This document shows positions 26,240-40,700 of a DNA stretch of 64,000 nucleotides, in pieces. The notes below the pieces were generated by a model. That model did not search any database. It worked only from the letters and a program-made list of their open reading frames with translations, and was not told where the DNA came from. The position numbers were made by a program, and so were the translations under genes. This DNA is from Plectrocnemia conspersa (taxonomy: Eukaryota > Arthropoda > Insecta > Trichoptera > Polycentropodidae), in the NCBI GenBank assembly GCA_009617715.1, contig VTFK01000155.1, positions 558,001 through 622,000 on the forward strand. The letters run 5' to 3'. The first letter of the stretch is position 1. Every line of letters starts with the position of its first letter.

Positions 26240-29200
26240 ATATGTATAAGATAATCAGGGGATTTATATATAAATAATTTATAGGCTAAGCCGTCGTTGG
26301 CTTCTAAGCGGTGTTGAATGCTTTTTATTTTTTTAGATATAAAGCAAATCAAATAAAATTCATTCCATTCCATTTTGAATCGTTGTTCGTGCAACGTCTT
26401 CATTGATCATAGACGATGATTTTTTCTAAATTAATCTAAAAAAAAAGAATTAATTAAATTCCTCTTATTACTTATTTATTGAGAATTACTTGAAACTAAA
26501 AAGCAATAGGAACGCTATGAATAAGTGGAATTCTAGAAGTTTAAAGATCTTCGCCTTAAAATCGCCAATCATTATCGTTGCCTAAATCACATATGAACAA
26601 AGCCTTCGCATTCAAAAGCGTTAAATTTCATAATGGTATATCTAAATTCATCAGTAGCCTAATAGGGCTACCAACCTTGAAGATTGATACGTGCTGCGGT
26701 AATCTACTTTGTTTTGGGGAAGTTTATAATTCGACTGCACAATTTTTAGCGTCTTCTTCGTTCATTATATTGTCAATTGAGTAAATTAACGTTCTACAAC
26801 CGGTTCATTGCTCAAATTTGATTTGAATTCATCGACCTTTACATTGATGAACAAAATAATTTGTTTTTTTCTATACATAATATTATTTAAGAAAATTACG
26901 TTGACCTACAAATTCACCGCAGGACAATCGCTGAAAATTATGGTATATAATAAGATATTTACATACTTGTATGTTTATAAGTATAAATGTAGAGAAAAGA
27001 TAATTTCAATAATATACAAATAAACAATAAAAATTTAAAAAAATACATTAAATGATTGATAAAAATCTATTTATTTTTATATGAAATATAATCTCACATA
27101 TTCGTATAAACAACAAATATAAAATAAATTACTAAATCACGATTATTTTAGAATCCTAAACACCTGAACAAATTGTTAGGTACATACATATATAAAATAT
27201 ATTGTATTACAAAAAAAGTTAGGCAAAAACCTGTTGACCCATCATTTCTATTTTGTACATTTTGAAACTAGTTTTGAGAGTCAAATTTATTCTTAAATAT
27301 TCTACGTATATTCATACATATACATACAGATATATTCATCAAATAAAATGTTGTTATATGAATTGGAAAAAAAATATTTAATATAATTTATTAAATCTCT
27401 ATTTTTAGAAATTACTTTTAAATGTAAAAAAGGAATTAGGCTGATAATATGTATATACAATGGGTTGTGCAAATTTTATACCATTATATTGTTGTTATAC
27501 AAAAGTTTTAAAAGCAAGGATACGTATGAATGTATTTCGAAATAATTTATTTTCAGATGAGTATCTTCAAAACAATAGCTTCTACGGCCTTCAAGATTTC
27601 ATAGAACAAGAGTAAACTTTCAGCAATGATTCACACAACCTCAAAGCAATTTGGTTAGATTTATTAATCATTCTTCATATATTATATCATATAAATATGA
27701 TTGATGTAACAAGTGACAAGTGTGCGGTTATAAAACAAGAGGTAATTGTCGTAAACAAAAAAATGACAAGTGATAGTCTAATAACAACTTTCATCTAATT
27801 ATTATTTAACCTTCTTATGCGGATGAATATTCATGATGCTGTTTTTTGGTATACGTATGTGAGACATGTAAAACTAGCACACATTGTTTGCCATTAAATT
27901 TAACCACACTAATTTTTATGTGACCATCATGCGTATTATGCGTATTCCAAAAAAACAGCTTTGACCAACAAATTTCTATTTTGATACACCACTTTCGCCG
28001 CGAAATAAAAACCACTTTTAATTTTGCATTTAATCAACCATTTATATAATAAGTTTGGAAGCCATAAAACTATATATTGATCAAAATTTCTGTATTAGAT
28101 TGTAACATATAGAAAGCTAGCTTTTTAAAGTTTTTCCTGTTTCGTAAGATATTTTCAATACCATTGTTTTTCTTATGTAATATGTTACATTAATAATATA
28201 TGCTTTAACCTAGTTTTGCATACAATTGTTTAAAATGTGTAAGAATAAACAATACTAGTCTCAAAATTGCACATTTCATTGTTTGTTCAATGCTTAGATT
28301 GGTTTTTCTTTAATATGTGCTTTAAAGTATTTGCTTGTTTACAATTTAATCTTGCGTTAAAAATGTTTATCTTTCCGAAATATGTAGTTAAATTCCGAAA
28401 CTCACGCTTCAAGGGCATACTGAGTCTTTTTTGTAGATGTTGACAAAAAAATGTGTCATGTCCACTTACATTCTACTTAAAGCCAATTTTTTTTATTCTC
28501 ACGTTGAATATAATTAAAATTCATCCTGCGAAAAGGACGAAGCTTTCAATGACGTAGAGTTAACGATCCCGGATTGTGTTCAAGCAAAATTATATCAGTT
28601 TAATTGAAAGTAATATAAATAAACAATGAATTGTTTTCTTTGTATACAAAAATCTTGCTTAATAGGATCTATCTTGATGAGTTTTCATTTCATTAGAATC
28701 ATTAGAAAATTAACGGGTTATTAGTTTCTCTATAATGCTAGATTAAATACCGTTTAATTAACTATATTACCATTATGTTATGCTAAGCATACACAAACGA
28801 CGTCCCATTTTTCTAACTTTGTACTTGTGTGTCGCAATGGATTGATTCATCAATGCGAAGGTATGACAAGTATCCATTGACACATAAGCCATTCTTATTA
28901 TTTTGGCCCTCTAGAAATTATTGCCACTGCGACATCGAAAAAAGCCAAAAATCTATAGCGTTGCTGACGAAATATTATAATCACCATTGTTGATAAATAA
29001 ACGCATTCGATCATTAGCATAGAAAAAATATACAATACATAAATTACATTTAGTTGATGCATTAACGGCACTCCTATTGTGCGAAAAAGTTATTGACAAT
29101 AATAAATTATAATCCATTTATCATTCACGACTTTTGCTAATTATTATTTTTATTTTATTATTCTGAATATTGGAGTAAGTTGATAGAAATTTATTAGAAA

Positions 29201-29690
29201 AAAAATTGTATAACCCATTTGTATTATATATTTTTGAATATGTATTGAAAAAATCATTAAAATTAGGACCATTTGTAGAATTTTATAAACCATATTCTGC
29301 AACAATTAATTTAAAAAGTAAGTTTTTATTGCGATTCGCGTTTCAGTATAAATAGTTTAATATATTATTCATGTCAGGATCATCTATTATCGTTATACAA
29401 TACCAATTAAAATTCGTCACAAAACCTAATGTATTTGTATTATTCAAATTTAGTAAGAATCGAAGCAGTTAATCTCCGTTCCGCGATCAATTAATGGTGT
29501 TAATAATGTCGAAGGCGCGTAGCCCAAATATCATAAACGAGCGATCAGGTAGCTTAAGCATTGTTGTTAGACTTATACAAACAAAATGCACATTCTCCAA
29601 TGATCAGAAAGTCTAATAATATGTTTTATAAGCAAAAGTAAAGATTTTAGTTACTCCTAATTTTACTTTAAATGTCACATCTTCCACCAT
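26240..29690. other. Intergenic stretch, no gene recognised
   Basis: AT-rich throughout. Open frames at 26170-26403 (-), 26578-26784 (+), 26808-27023 (+) and 27815-28015 (-) lack any domain or splice context. Confidence 0.45.
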
Positions 29691-29701
29691 GGTACATATT
29701 A

Positions 29702-30340
29702 GGGCCCATACGCACTGTCGGCTAGCCGCCGGCGACTAGCCGCCCGGCGACTGTACTTTATATGGTTTTAAATGGGTGCATACGCACGCAGGCGCCGAGT
29801 CGCCGGAGCGTCAGGCGCGATCCTGTGCAGGGGTGATGCACAGGCGACTTGCCTGTCGCGGCAACCTATAAAAGCATGGGTTTAGATGAGTGCATTCGCA
29901 CGAGGAGCGACTTTCGAGGCGACTTATACTTCATTCACAAAAAATGGTTTCGACACAGAAACGCTCATCGTAGAAATTGAATCCCGAATCGTTTACAATA
30001 ATTTTATATGAATATTGATAACGAAAAAAAAATATTGTGAAATAATATGTATAATTATTTTATATTATTTCTTGCTTCTCGATTTAAATTAATTTTATTA
30101 ACATAATACAGATACATTTATAATTGCATTTTGGGAAACAAAAGCGTTTCATACAGAGAATTCAATATTATATTGAAAATAAAATAATATTTTTTCTCTT
30201 TAAAATAATTATTGCAATTTCTTCGCGAATGTACTACCCGACCTCGAGTCGCTCGGCTTAAGCCGCCTAGCCTAGCTACCTGCGTTTTTGAGCCGGCGGT
30301 CCCTAGTCACCGGCGGCTAGCCGACAGTGCGTATGGGCCC
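29702..30340. mobile_element. PIF/Harbinger-type MITE, complete
   Basis: Terminal inverted repeats of about 38 bases start gggcccatacgcactgtcgg at both ends and differ at one position. They are flanked by TTA on each side (29699-29701 and 30341-30343), the 3-bp duplication typical of PIF/Harbinger elements. The 639-bp element has no transposase frame. Inside are GC-rich subterminal units related to the ends. For example, a gggtgcatacgcacg unit near 29773 and a gagtgcattcgcacg unit near 29887 flank aggcga-rich stretches. The centre is AT-rich. GC content of the arms is far above the surroundings. Confidence 0.85.
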
Positions 30341-30349
30341 TTAGAGTTC

Positions 30350-33300
30350 AGTCCGAACTCAAATCAAGCCTGAAAAGCAACCTTTTTTTCAACCATCTGA
30401 TCTGGTCCAGCACATTAGCTATCATAAATCATCAAGCATCCAATGCAATGAAGCGTCATAGAAACAACAATTTAATTTCAATATATTGTTATGTTTGTGG
30501 GCATATTCGAAGGACGTTCTCTCACCGACGAATATTTGATCAGCAACATTTAACATCATTGTTGTTCTTAGAAAGAATGACATACCCTTTATTTCAATAC
30601 ACATTAGAATCCCTTTTTCGAGATCATGGTATAACCTTCGTTTCAAACGGTCAATCAGACCACTGATAATATCGATCTTTACCTAACGAATTATTTTATG
30701 TCGTGTTTTTAAAACTGCAGTTATTTAGAGTTTAATTAGCAGATCTCAAACCCTCCTCGAAACCTTTGAGCCTGGAAGCTGAAAATGGTTGCCGAGTATT
30801 ATCAATGACATGCCAAATTAACAACATCAAATTGATTTATTTATCGAGACCCACCGATTTATAAGAATATCATTAACACAAAAATGGTAAGACCATACTT
30901 TAATTGTTGGTTCTAAGATATAACACTCGATGCTACTTAACAAAAATAAAACTTAAGGAAAAAGTTCATACATATAATTTAGCATTTTGTGAAGTGGCTC
31001 AAATCTGCCATAACAATGTCAGTACTGTCCTCGGCCGTCGTTGTAAAAAATGTAATGATTTTAAAATTACTGGTATACAACAGCAACATTGACGATGAGC
31101 TAATGGAATTAAAAACTATGCTAATGGAATTAAAAAAAAATACCGGGAGGTAGGAAAATGTTTATTTAGAATAAAATATTTTTAATCTTGCTCCTTAAAA
31201 AAACGAAATTCATTTCGGAATTACCTAATATAATCCAGTTACTGAAGAGTCTTTAAAGCTATCAACGACGAATATTGTAATTCAAGCTAATAAAATAAAA
31301 TAAATTTAATCTATAAATAAAATGAATATATTTTTTATCCATTTATTGATTTAATCAACTTTATTGTGTCAAAAATTTGGCAATCGGCATCTTGTAATTC
31401 AATATATTATACTAAACAATTATCATAATATATGTAGATTTATTTCACAAACGAAAACAATGACGACATAAACAATCGGTTGTATTTTTTTAGAATAAAC
31501 TTTCTTATTAAAAAATATATATTATTAATGGTCATACTTTCAGTATTGCAAAACAAAACATTAGTTATAAATATTTATAAATCTCACGATATAATCAGGT
31601 CGCGCAATTGTTACAGTGACTAAAAAATTAATCAAAACAAGAAAGAGAGTTTTCCATTTTTTTATATGTATATAATATAATACATACGCATAAACGTTAT
31701 TCATCGCTTTTCAGCTTTGTTGTTTGTATCGATGTCCCCCACGAAAAAAAGCAATAGTATCATTAGAAAAAGAAAGTAGCTCGAGACGAATTATAAGTCT
31801 AATTGAGACTCATCCAACACCTTTGATCCATATAAATATGCGTGTGACACTTTGGCTCTTCGAAAGACAATCGCGAACATCTTTGTTTGCAAACTTTCGC
31901 AGCGGCAAAGTCAACCCATTCAAGTGTGTTTAAACAATTGACGAAACACCTTTTAACATTGTAATTTCGAGGAAAACATCCGAAAGAAGTGAAAGTCTTG
32001 TGCGCTTTGCCTCAAGTGTTTTTCCTGGAAAGTCTAATGTTATGGTTAAGGGATTTTTACCGTTGTAGCGTCATTGTTTGCGTATGTTTTGTTTCAAATT
32101 TGTACGTGTACTTATGTTACATGGAACATTTAATTAAATTATAGTAATAACTTATTACTGTAATTAAAAAAATGTTCTGTTTTCAAGTACAAAACGAACC
32201 GTTTAAAATTCGCGACACGTTTTCACGCACATCTTCCATCGAAGGCTAGTCGCCATATTATAATGTGTTATTTTTCTTCTAAAAATCGGCAAGGTTGGTC
32301 AGTTTTTAAAGTCTCCATGGGCAGATCCGTTCAGATTGTTTTCAGTCATGATTCATCTTGAGGCCTAATTTCGCATTCAACGGAAATGCGCTGAGGTCAG
32401 CGCTGTTCTTATCGACGACGATAGTTCGTCAGTAGGCATAAAAGTATTCAAACAATTCAAAAACGAAACGGGCCTTGCTTTTATTGAATAATTTATTATT
32501 CTGCGCAAGAAGACAATGCATGTGTGACCTCTGACTATTGTCCCCGTTTCTTTATCGAATATCGATTGAATAAGAAGCTTTTCTAACGCGTTAATTGATG
32601 AGAAAATATGCCATGCAGTCGAGACGCTGGCGTGTGAATTTAGCTACAATTTTTCTTTCTTATTAGATGTGAAAACATTAGGGGAAAATAAGGAAATATT
32701 TTACTAAAGATCATAGAAAGTTGTGTCAAACATATTATTCTATGTGGGTCTTCGATTTTTCGCTTCCAAATTTACGAAAAGATATTATGAATCTAAAATG
32801 GAAAATTCTCCATGATTTCATAAATCAATTGGCAACATTTGAAATTGCTTCCAATTTTATATATATATATAGATATATAGAGAAAAAATATGATTTATTT
32901 TGGCAGAGCAGTGAAAGTTTAAGCTATAAATTTTAATACTATTTTATATGGAATCTGAATCAACGTTCGTCTAAATTCGGTTTATCTAATTTTTTCATAT
33001 TTTATACAAAAATATTAGTAGTTAAAAATAAAATATAAAAATATATTTCAACTTGATATAATATTACATGGCATATAAATAAAGTGCTGATTTTCGTCCA
33101 AGGACTGGAACGGAGTGCCACTCTGTCAAAACTGGGGTCGGGGAATCGCGTTGAATTACTCTTAATGTGGATAATGTAGGGTCAATAAACATTTACACAA
33201 AAATACTATTTAATAAGATATTGTTATTTGGGTGCTGTTAATGAATCTTTTTGTTGTAAAGATTGCAAGGACGGTCTGAAGTCTTCGATGAAACTCGCAC

Positions 33301-35200
33301 TCTTTTTAGCTTAGAGGTTCAAAGTTTATCGCGTATGATTATTATAATCAGTAGTGGTTCGTGCATGAGAGCTGCGACACTGCAGCACATTGTATATAAT
33401 AAAATTTATAGTTGGAAATTCATATAATTAAAATAAATATGATTAAATATTTGTTATGATCATTATGTAAATATAAGAAATGGAATTATTAAGTCATTAA
33501 AACTATGTGTGAAATCATATTTGATATATAAAATAATTCAAGCAAATTAATAACCCAAACGTTATGGAGCAAATGTTTTGAAGGGTGAGCAGGGAGGTGT
33601 GCAACATAAGATACAAGTTTTTAAAAATGCACATTATTCATTGATATGCACACCAATCAAACCTTAATATGAATCATTAAATCTGTGAGATGATTTTTCG
33701 ATAATCTATTAGGAATAACAGCATTCTTTTCAAAATCTCCGCAGAGATTGATAAATATGTTAATGACACAGCCCTGAAAACTACTAATAAAACTATACAA
33801 GATCGATAGGATTTTTCCGATTATTAAAAGATGATATATTTTTATTTTGACTTTTTCCATAAATTTATGCTGCATGTCGAAATACAGAGTTTCTCAACCT
33901 TTTTGCGCTTGTGGCCCCTTTTTGAGTTTAATATTTTTCTTTCCCCCTCCTCCACAATAGTTGTTTAAGAAAACTAAATAAAAAGTATTTATTTTAAAAT
34001 TACAAAATATTTATCTTTTGAACTAATATAATATATTAATTTTGAAAAAAATTGTAAATAAAATAATTGAAAAAAATTATTATGCCAAAAATTATGGACC
34101 TAATATTTAAATAAAAATTATTATCATTTCTTCTTCGTATATTTTTTTTTAAATAAAATATTTATTTTAATTTTCCTCCTTCAAAGTTTGTATTTTTTCA
34201 TTCAATTGTAACATTGATTATAACAGCACCTTTGTACTATTAGTACAGAAATAGGTAATACTACATATTTCTATAACATAATATTATAATAAATGACAAA
34301 TAAATAAAAAATAAATATAGTTTCCAAATGTGTTTTTTTTTATTATTATTATGATTAAGCCACGAGCTGCCATGATTATTATTAATAATATCTCAGAAAC
34401 AGCTTACAAGTTTATTATGGTATAAAATAATTATTTTTCTAGCGAGTAGTTGCGATTCAGCTGACTATCGATATTATCAGTGTCATGACGAACCGTATGG
34501 TATGAATGTTACATAATAATGTCACCTATAACGGAAGAGATTCCCCTATTTTTTTAACGTTATATTAATTAAAAATGACATACTACGTCTTACTAGCTAA
34601 ATATAACTATGCAATGTTTATTACCCAAATCATGAGCGAGTGACCTCCGCATCAGCACATTTATAATATAATAGATTTTTAAACAAATATTATTTAAGAG
34701 CCTTGAGGATTCTTGAAGTTAGCTCCAATAATGAAACACTTATTGAATTTTTATAACAAAGTAAATCCATCGTTTATTTTAAAGCTTTTTCAAAGATTAG
34801 AAATTCACATAGAACAACATATCTCTGCGAATATTTTTTTCATACAGGCCTTCTAGGACGATTAACGTCTTCTAAAGACATGTTTGAAGAGTTCATACCA
34901 CTTTTAAAGCTGTCATCGTTTCATTCCCAAATTTGAGGGTTGATGTGTTTAATTGAGCCGATTGTTTCTAAACTAACATGTTAGTCATCATATGTGTGTA
35001 TCAAAATCATATATATTAAATAAAAATATCTATCATCTTAAATCGTGTATTTGCCAGCTAAATTGTATGTTTTAAAGCAATTAGCAGGATTCCTCTTCGC
35101 GATTTCTTGGTACACACACGCTACCTTCTGTACCAAGTCCGCGTTTCGAAATGTCCAATCTTGTTCCTGGTTTCGATTTTTTCAGACTGCTCCTCGGAGA
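30350..35200. other. Intergenic stretch, no gene recognised apart from a repeat relic
   Basis: AT-rich. Short frames (30422-30646 on -, 30904-31092 on +, 31724-31933 on +, 32721-32936 on +, 33657-33875 on -) have no domain. A hAT-like terminal sequence at 33886 is listed separately. Confidence 0.45.
33886..33960 (+). mobile_element. hAT-like element end, fragment
   Basis: The sequence cagagtttctcaaccttttt followed by gtggccccttttt has the layout of widespread hAT (Charlie-like) element ends, CAGNGGTTCTCAACC then a GGCCCC block. No matching opposite end was found within about 1 kb, so only one terminus is supported. Confidence 0.4.
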
Positions 35201-35210
35201 GAAGTGAAAG

Positions 35211-35531
35211 TTATGCGACACGAATAAGCCGACAATAGGCAATGATAATTTTTTGATGGAAGGCGAGAGAACCTGTCATAAGGTGAGTAAACAAGTGGTG
35301 TTTACGCACCACACCCGGTTTCCGTTTGTGACGATGGGGCACCGACTCTTGGGCCACAGAGACGCTTTCTCCGGCCAAGGTCAACGCCGAATGAGGCCCT
35401 CGCCTTAAAGGCGAGATCATTTTTGAAATATCCTCAAAATTACCATAGGTCAAACGCCTCCGTCGACCCGCCCCGCCGGTTCTTATACTTTCGAGATCAA
35501 GAGTAAACGATCTGACGTCGATATTGCCCAT
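35211..35531 (-). CDS. Candidate first coding exon of an unknown gene
   Basis: An open frame starts at 35531 in good start context (aaaacATGG) and encodes MGNIDVRSFTLDLESIRTGG, then a basic stretch (AGRRRRLTYGNF), then FEDISKMISPLRRGPHSALT and SVSVAQESVPHRHKRKP. Its base composition is close to balanced, in sharp contrast to the AT-rich flanks, and codon use looks coding. Reading becomes less convincing after KRKPG. Donor-like sites (ccgg then gtgtgg, or gacag then gttctc) lie near 35316 and 35270, so the exon probably ends there. I could not find the next exon on the minus strand, and I do not recognise the protein. The clustered arginines suggest a disordered cytoplasmic or nuclear N-terminus. 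Confidence 0.4.
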   Translation of the reverse strand: MGNIDVRSFTLDLESIRTGGAGRRRRLTYGNFEDISKMISPLRRGPHSALTLAGESVSVAQESVPHRHKRKPGVVRKHHLFTHLMTGSLAFHQKIIIAYCRLIRVA

Positions 35532-36907
35532 GTTTTCTCTCTTTCTCTCTCTTACGTCTTATCTATCAATGGACTGCAATCACTTAAGTAATAATATCAT
35601 TGCGATTTTATTATATACTAAGTACATTAGTACATACTATTATAAAATTGAAGTTTGCTTATTCGGCGAAATAAATTTCACGAAACAAGAGATGCTACCG
35701 GTTGTAGCAGGAGCTGAAAGTCAAAACAATGTCCTCACTTTTCGCTGACTTCAGAGCTTAAAAATATCTGAAGAAAATATTATTTACGTGGTCAGCAAAT
35801 GGGCATTTGAAAAAACTTTAGTTAGACTCGGCTGATTTTAGAAATTCGAACGTATGGTAGTCATAGTTGAAACACGTTATTTTACTCCTTTTTTGGACAA
35901 AGACGAACCTACCAGTTATCTAAATAAGTACAAAATCATCCTTCAAGATCTTTGGAACATAATGTTGCAATGTTCAGAGCAGAAAAGTCAAATACTTTAT
36001 GTTTACCCCGTTGTGACACATTGGGTCAACGCCTGTGATGTTGCAACAGAAATTCACAATAAATAAAAAATATGTATTTATGACTATGTAATATATTTAT
36101 AAATATTGTGTATATAAGTTATTATGACGCATTTTGGGAAAGTCGTCGTGGTCAATTGAATAACAGATGAAGCCGAATTGAGCCGACAAATAATTGTTAA
36201 AAAATAAAATTATACAGATAGCATAATAAATTTTGGCCGCGTAGCAAAAATTATATGTTTTTTTACAAAGTGCAAAAACGCAATATAGGAGATTTTACTA
36301 AAATAATTTTTATAAAAAATATATCTGAAAAATCATATTATATTGTAGCTATTTATTTTTTTATTTAAAATTGCCATGGAGACAAAATATATATTTTTAC
36401 AAACAAGTACGCAAATAAATGGTTGCAAATGCTTACATATAGCTTTTTTATATATTATTTTTCAAATATAGTGTTTTTATTTTACTAATATTTTGACGGG
36501 TGGCAAGTAAACACAAATTAAGCCGCGGCAGCAGTATTTTATTGAGAGTATAAATATTTGACATGTTATATTGAAATAAATGCCTTTAACGATGAATAAG
36601 GTAGCACCGGCCGTTGTCTATTCGTTGAAGTCATCCAAAAAAATCCTACGTTACCAGAGTGCTGTCATAATAAAAAGAAATACATTTATTAGTTTTCTAC
36701 AAAATTATATTTGAAAAGTCAATAAAATATTTTAATACATTATATGTCCAATTTTTTAATTCTCCAATAAAGCTTTTGGTTGAAATATTTTTTGTTTAGA
36801 CCAAAATTTAATAGTCTATAATCTGTCAGAGGTAAAGCTTTCTTTGACAGATTGTATTATGCGTTGATTAGGTTAAGTATTTCTTTAAACGTATTCAATC
36901 AGGCGCT

Positions 36908-37789
36908 ATGTTTTGTTGCTTGAAAGGATGCTTAAATGGTTTTAGTCTCACGCCTTCTGTTCCAGTAAGGCCGAGAGAAAATCCTATACAACTGGATACT
37001 TCCCATATGGGTAACAAATCTTTCAGAATAAGCCACAAAACAAAACATTTAATCGATTATTTAAATGAATTCAATAACAGGACATGAAGTCGTCATAGTA
37101 AAAGGAGGGCAACGGGTATGCGGTTCAGGTTGTGCACTCGGCAATGCGCCATTAGTTCAGTCAAAGTCATATTTCGAAGTTAAACTGCAACAAGGCGGCG
37201 TGTGGGCCATAGGATTAGCTACAAGGAATACAGATCTCAACAGAGTGCATGGTAATTAAACTAATATTTAATTATGAATTAGACGAGAATAATTTGAAAT
37301 GGTGCTTTTAGGTGGCATGGATAAGGAATCGTGGTGTTTAAACAGCGACGGTACAGTGAGGCATAACAATATAGAGCTTTACAAGCTTTCCACTGAGAGG
37401 TCTGTTTCGCCCATGGAACTTACGACTGCCGATTTAATTGGTACGACTTCATCGTCTCCGAAACGTCACCCGGTAACTATTGAAACCGTAAATCCGAGGA
37501 CTATGCCTTCCGAAGGCGATACAATCGGCATTGCATATGATCATATTGAGTTGAACTTCTTTTTGAATGGGCGTAATATGGAAATTCCAATATCTAATAT
37601 AAAAGGATCGGTGTACCCAGCTCTCTATGGTTAGTTATAATAATAAATATTAATTGTTATTTATATTGATTATTATACTTTTATATTTCAGTTGATGATG
37701 GCGCAATTCTTGACTTAATATTAGAACACTTTCTCTATCCATCTCCGACTGGCTTTGAAAGGATCATGCTGGAGCAATCTTTACTTTAA
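36908..37789 (+). CDS. SPRYD7: SPRY domain-containing protein 7
   Basis: Four exons: 36908-37010, 37081-37251, 37312-37629 and 37692-37789, all GT-AG with consistent phase, giving 229 residues. The N-terminus MFCCLKGCLNG is cysteine-rich like that of vertebrate SPRYD7. QLDTSHMGHEVVIVKGGQR begins the SPRY (B30.2-like) fold, with SYFEVKLQQGGVWAIGLATR in the middle, then GDTIGIAYDHIELNFFLNGR. The end is VDDGAILDLILEHF and PSPTGFERIMLEQSLL, close to the family C-terminus. Relative to the human protein there is an insertion of about 40 residues in exon 3, rich in S, T and P (about SVSPMELTTADLIGTTSSSP), between the two halves of the SPRY core. The molecular role of this small cytosolic protein is poorly known. 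The introns are only about 60-70 bases. Confidence 0.93.
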
Positions 37790-40700
37790 AAATGCATTTC
37801 TAACGATAAATAATACCATCCATTTGAATACCGACCATGTTGTTATTCCATAAATGTACTTTTATATATCATAAGTGTATTTTTATTATCCAATGTATTA
37901 TTAATATTTAAAAAGGGAAAATAAGTTTAATTTTCACATGGATCAAAATAAAAATAAAAATTATTTTTAAATGTAATTTATTAAATAAACACAAAATTAA
38001 TATTTATTCAATGTATAATGTATTTATAATCAGTGATATTTGTAAAACGTATATATATACATATATTTAAAAAATATATTTGTAGAGGTAAAATTAAAAT
38101 AAAAAGAAGATTAAAATAAACTTCATAGTGTTAAAAACTATCTTGATTGAACACAGGTTAAACACGAAAGGAACGTGTGTATGTTTTTAAAAATAAGACT
38201 AAACTCAAACTATATAAACATAGTATATTCGGATTTCTTATTCAATTGAACACAACAATAAAATAATAGTTTCATAATACATTCACTTATCACAATAATT
38301 GATAATTTCGTATCATTCACATAACGATAGACATTACAAGCTGTGAAACTGCTCACTTTTTTGCATTAGACAATCGCTATTTATATTAATTACTATGTAA
38401 AAAAACTGAAAAGCACGGCATGCCCTATATGTAAACTATATTTTGATCGAGACATTGGGAGTGCCGCCTTAAAAGCTTAAAAATCGGTGGTTGGACGTGT
38501 AAAATATGTACCTATTTATACATATAATAATATATATATATATAGTAAAACTCTCACCTATTAATAATTCAATATGAAAAAATAATAAAATGCATTAATT
38601 TTGTCCATTTTATTCTATTCGTGCAAATTAGCACAAGATCGCTTATAAAAAATGATTCTATTTCTTCGCAAAAAATATAAATATACTGAATAAAAACCTT
38701 AGAATTAATAATGCACCTTAAATCCTAAACTCGATCGCCTCTAAGCCTGTCTTATTATTTGTGACAGTTAACTAACAGCATAAACGTTTCGTCTTATATT
38801 AGAACGAGGACAATTCTTTGAAAATGCTATTATTACAATCTATATACTTTCTGATTACATACAAAAATAGCCAATGTACAAATAAAACAATAAAAATATT
38901 TTTGGTTTCAAAATATAAAATATGTTTATAACTCTTTCAAATTAGTCTTTTCAATTGTACAATATACAAATTTTAGGAAGAAATATTTGAAACGAGAAAA
39001 ACAGCTATACGATGCAAACAAACTATTAACAAAATTTACAGTGAAACTCAGTTATATGATCATATATTATTATAAATAAACTGATCATATTTTAAATCAT
39101 AACATTCAGTCTTCAACAAAAATTGTCTTTTTATTATCGTATTACAAATTTTAAAAAAACATGTATTAATAACATAATCACTGGATCGTATTTACACCGA
39201 TTTTCACTGTATATTAATTAATATAGAATATTTATTAAATATTAACCTAGATTGTGTAAATAATACTTATAATCAATGTTTGAAATAGATATTTTTAACA
39301 AAGTATCAAAGTAAAAATTACTTTTATGTATAATTAAAAAAATGGCTTTATAATATGGCTCTCAAATGCGTATGAAATTCCATCATTTAAAGATCATTTT
39401 AGAGATCGACAACAAAATATAGACACAACCACATATGAGAATCTTCAACAATCACTAATAATTGTACGAATGTGTAATGGATCCACCAGATCCGTTCACA
39501 TTGTGCACATGTGTGTAAATATGGTTTTGGAACAAATAAGACGATTAAAAAAAAAGTATACGTATGTTCTTTTTTAAAATTTACGATTTATAGTACTAAT
39601 AAATCAGCAAAAGTCAATTTTAAAACGCAGACAAGAATTACGTTATACAACACTACGTTCAGAGCTAAGTTAAAATAATGATTTACTCTAAAACCCTGTA
39701 GTTGATATTGTCCACCTGATTGAGATGTACAAAATATTTACAATATATATTATGTATTTTTTTATTATCATCTGTTCCAAACCCAACTATGTATACTAAC
39801 AACATAAATGTAGTTTTATCACCTCCAATTATTCGTTTCACAATGAGGAAATATCACATTCTCGTATCTCCTCCTATCAGCATCACCTTCGTAAGATAAG
39901 TTGAGAAGCATATATATTTATATACACATATATTAATATCTTGCTGGTGCATATGAAATGATGTATTTTAAAACATATTTATTAAAAGTATTTTTTTGTA
40001 TGGTGAAATTATATTACATACAATTATGCTTGATACAGAATGCCGAAACCGTACTATGAAACTTTACCAGATTAAGAACCATGCAAAAAATTGGGTAATT
40101 AAGCATACATCATTCAACATTTAAATGCATTTTACTAGTATAAAATATTACAAAACCTTTGAGTAAGAAATTTGAAGATTTTTTGGAAAAATAATTAATT
40201 TTATAAAACTTTCTTTGGGTACTTCTAGCAACAAGAGCTTGTAAAAATTGCCTACGATGTGATACTCTTAGTATACAGACATAATTATATTGCAATATCA
40301 CAATAATAACAAACAAAAAACAGTGATGATGTATAGAGCGTTTATTCACTTGACTTGCAGTGTGGGCTAAAGTGAGTTTTTCATCATTCTTACTGATTGG
40401 TAAGAAATATGAAAAGAGAAATAACTTTGTACTGATTCGGTATCATTTAAATACATAAAAAAAACATACTATTTATTAAAACAAAAAAAAATGAATAAAT
40501 AAATACAAAAATATGATTTAACATAAACAATCTATATAGTTACTACAAATCTAACTTATGGTATAAACACAACCAGTAATTTTCAACCTTTTTTAAACTT
40601 TAATTTTCAAAAATCCTATGAACTACGATATTAATTGATAAAACGATTGATTCCATATATAAATTGATAATCGTGATTTTTAAACTTGACCATTAAAAAT

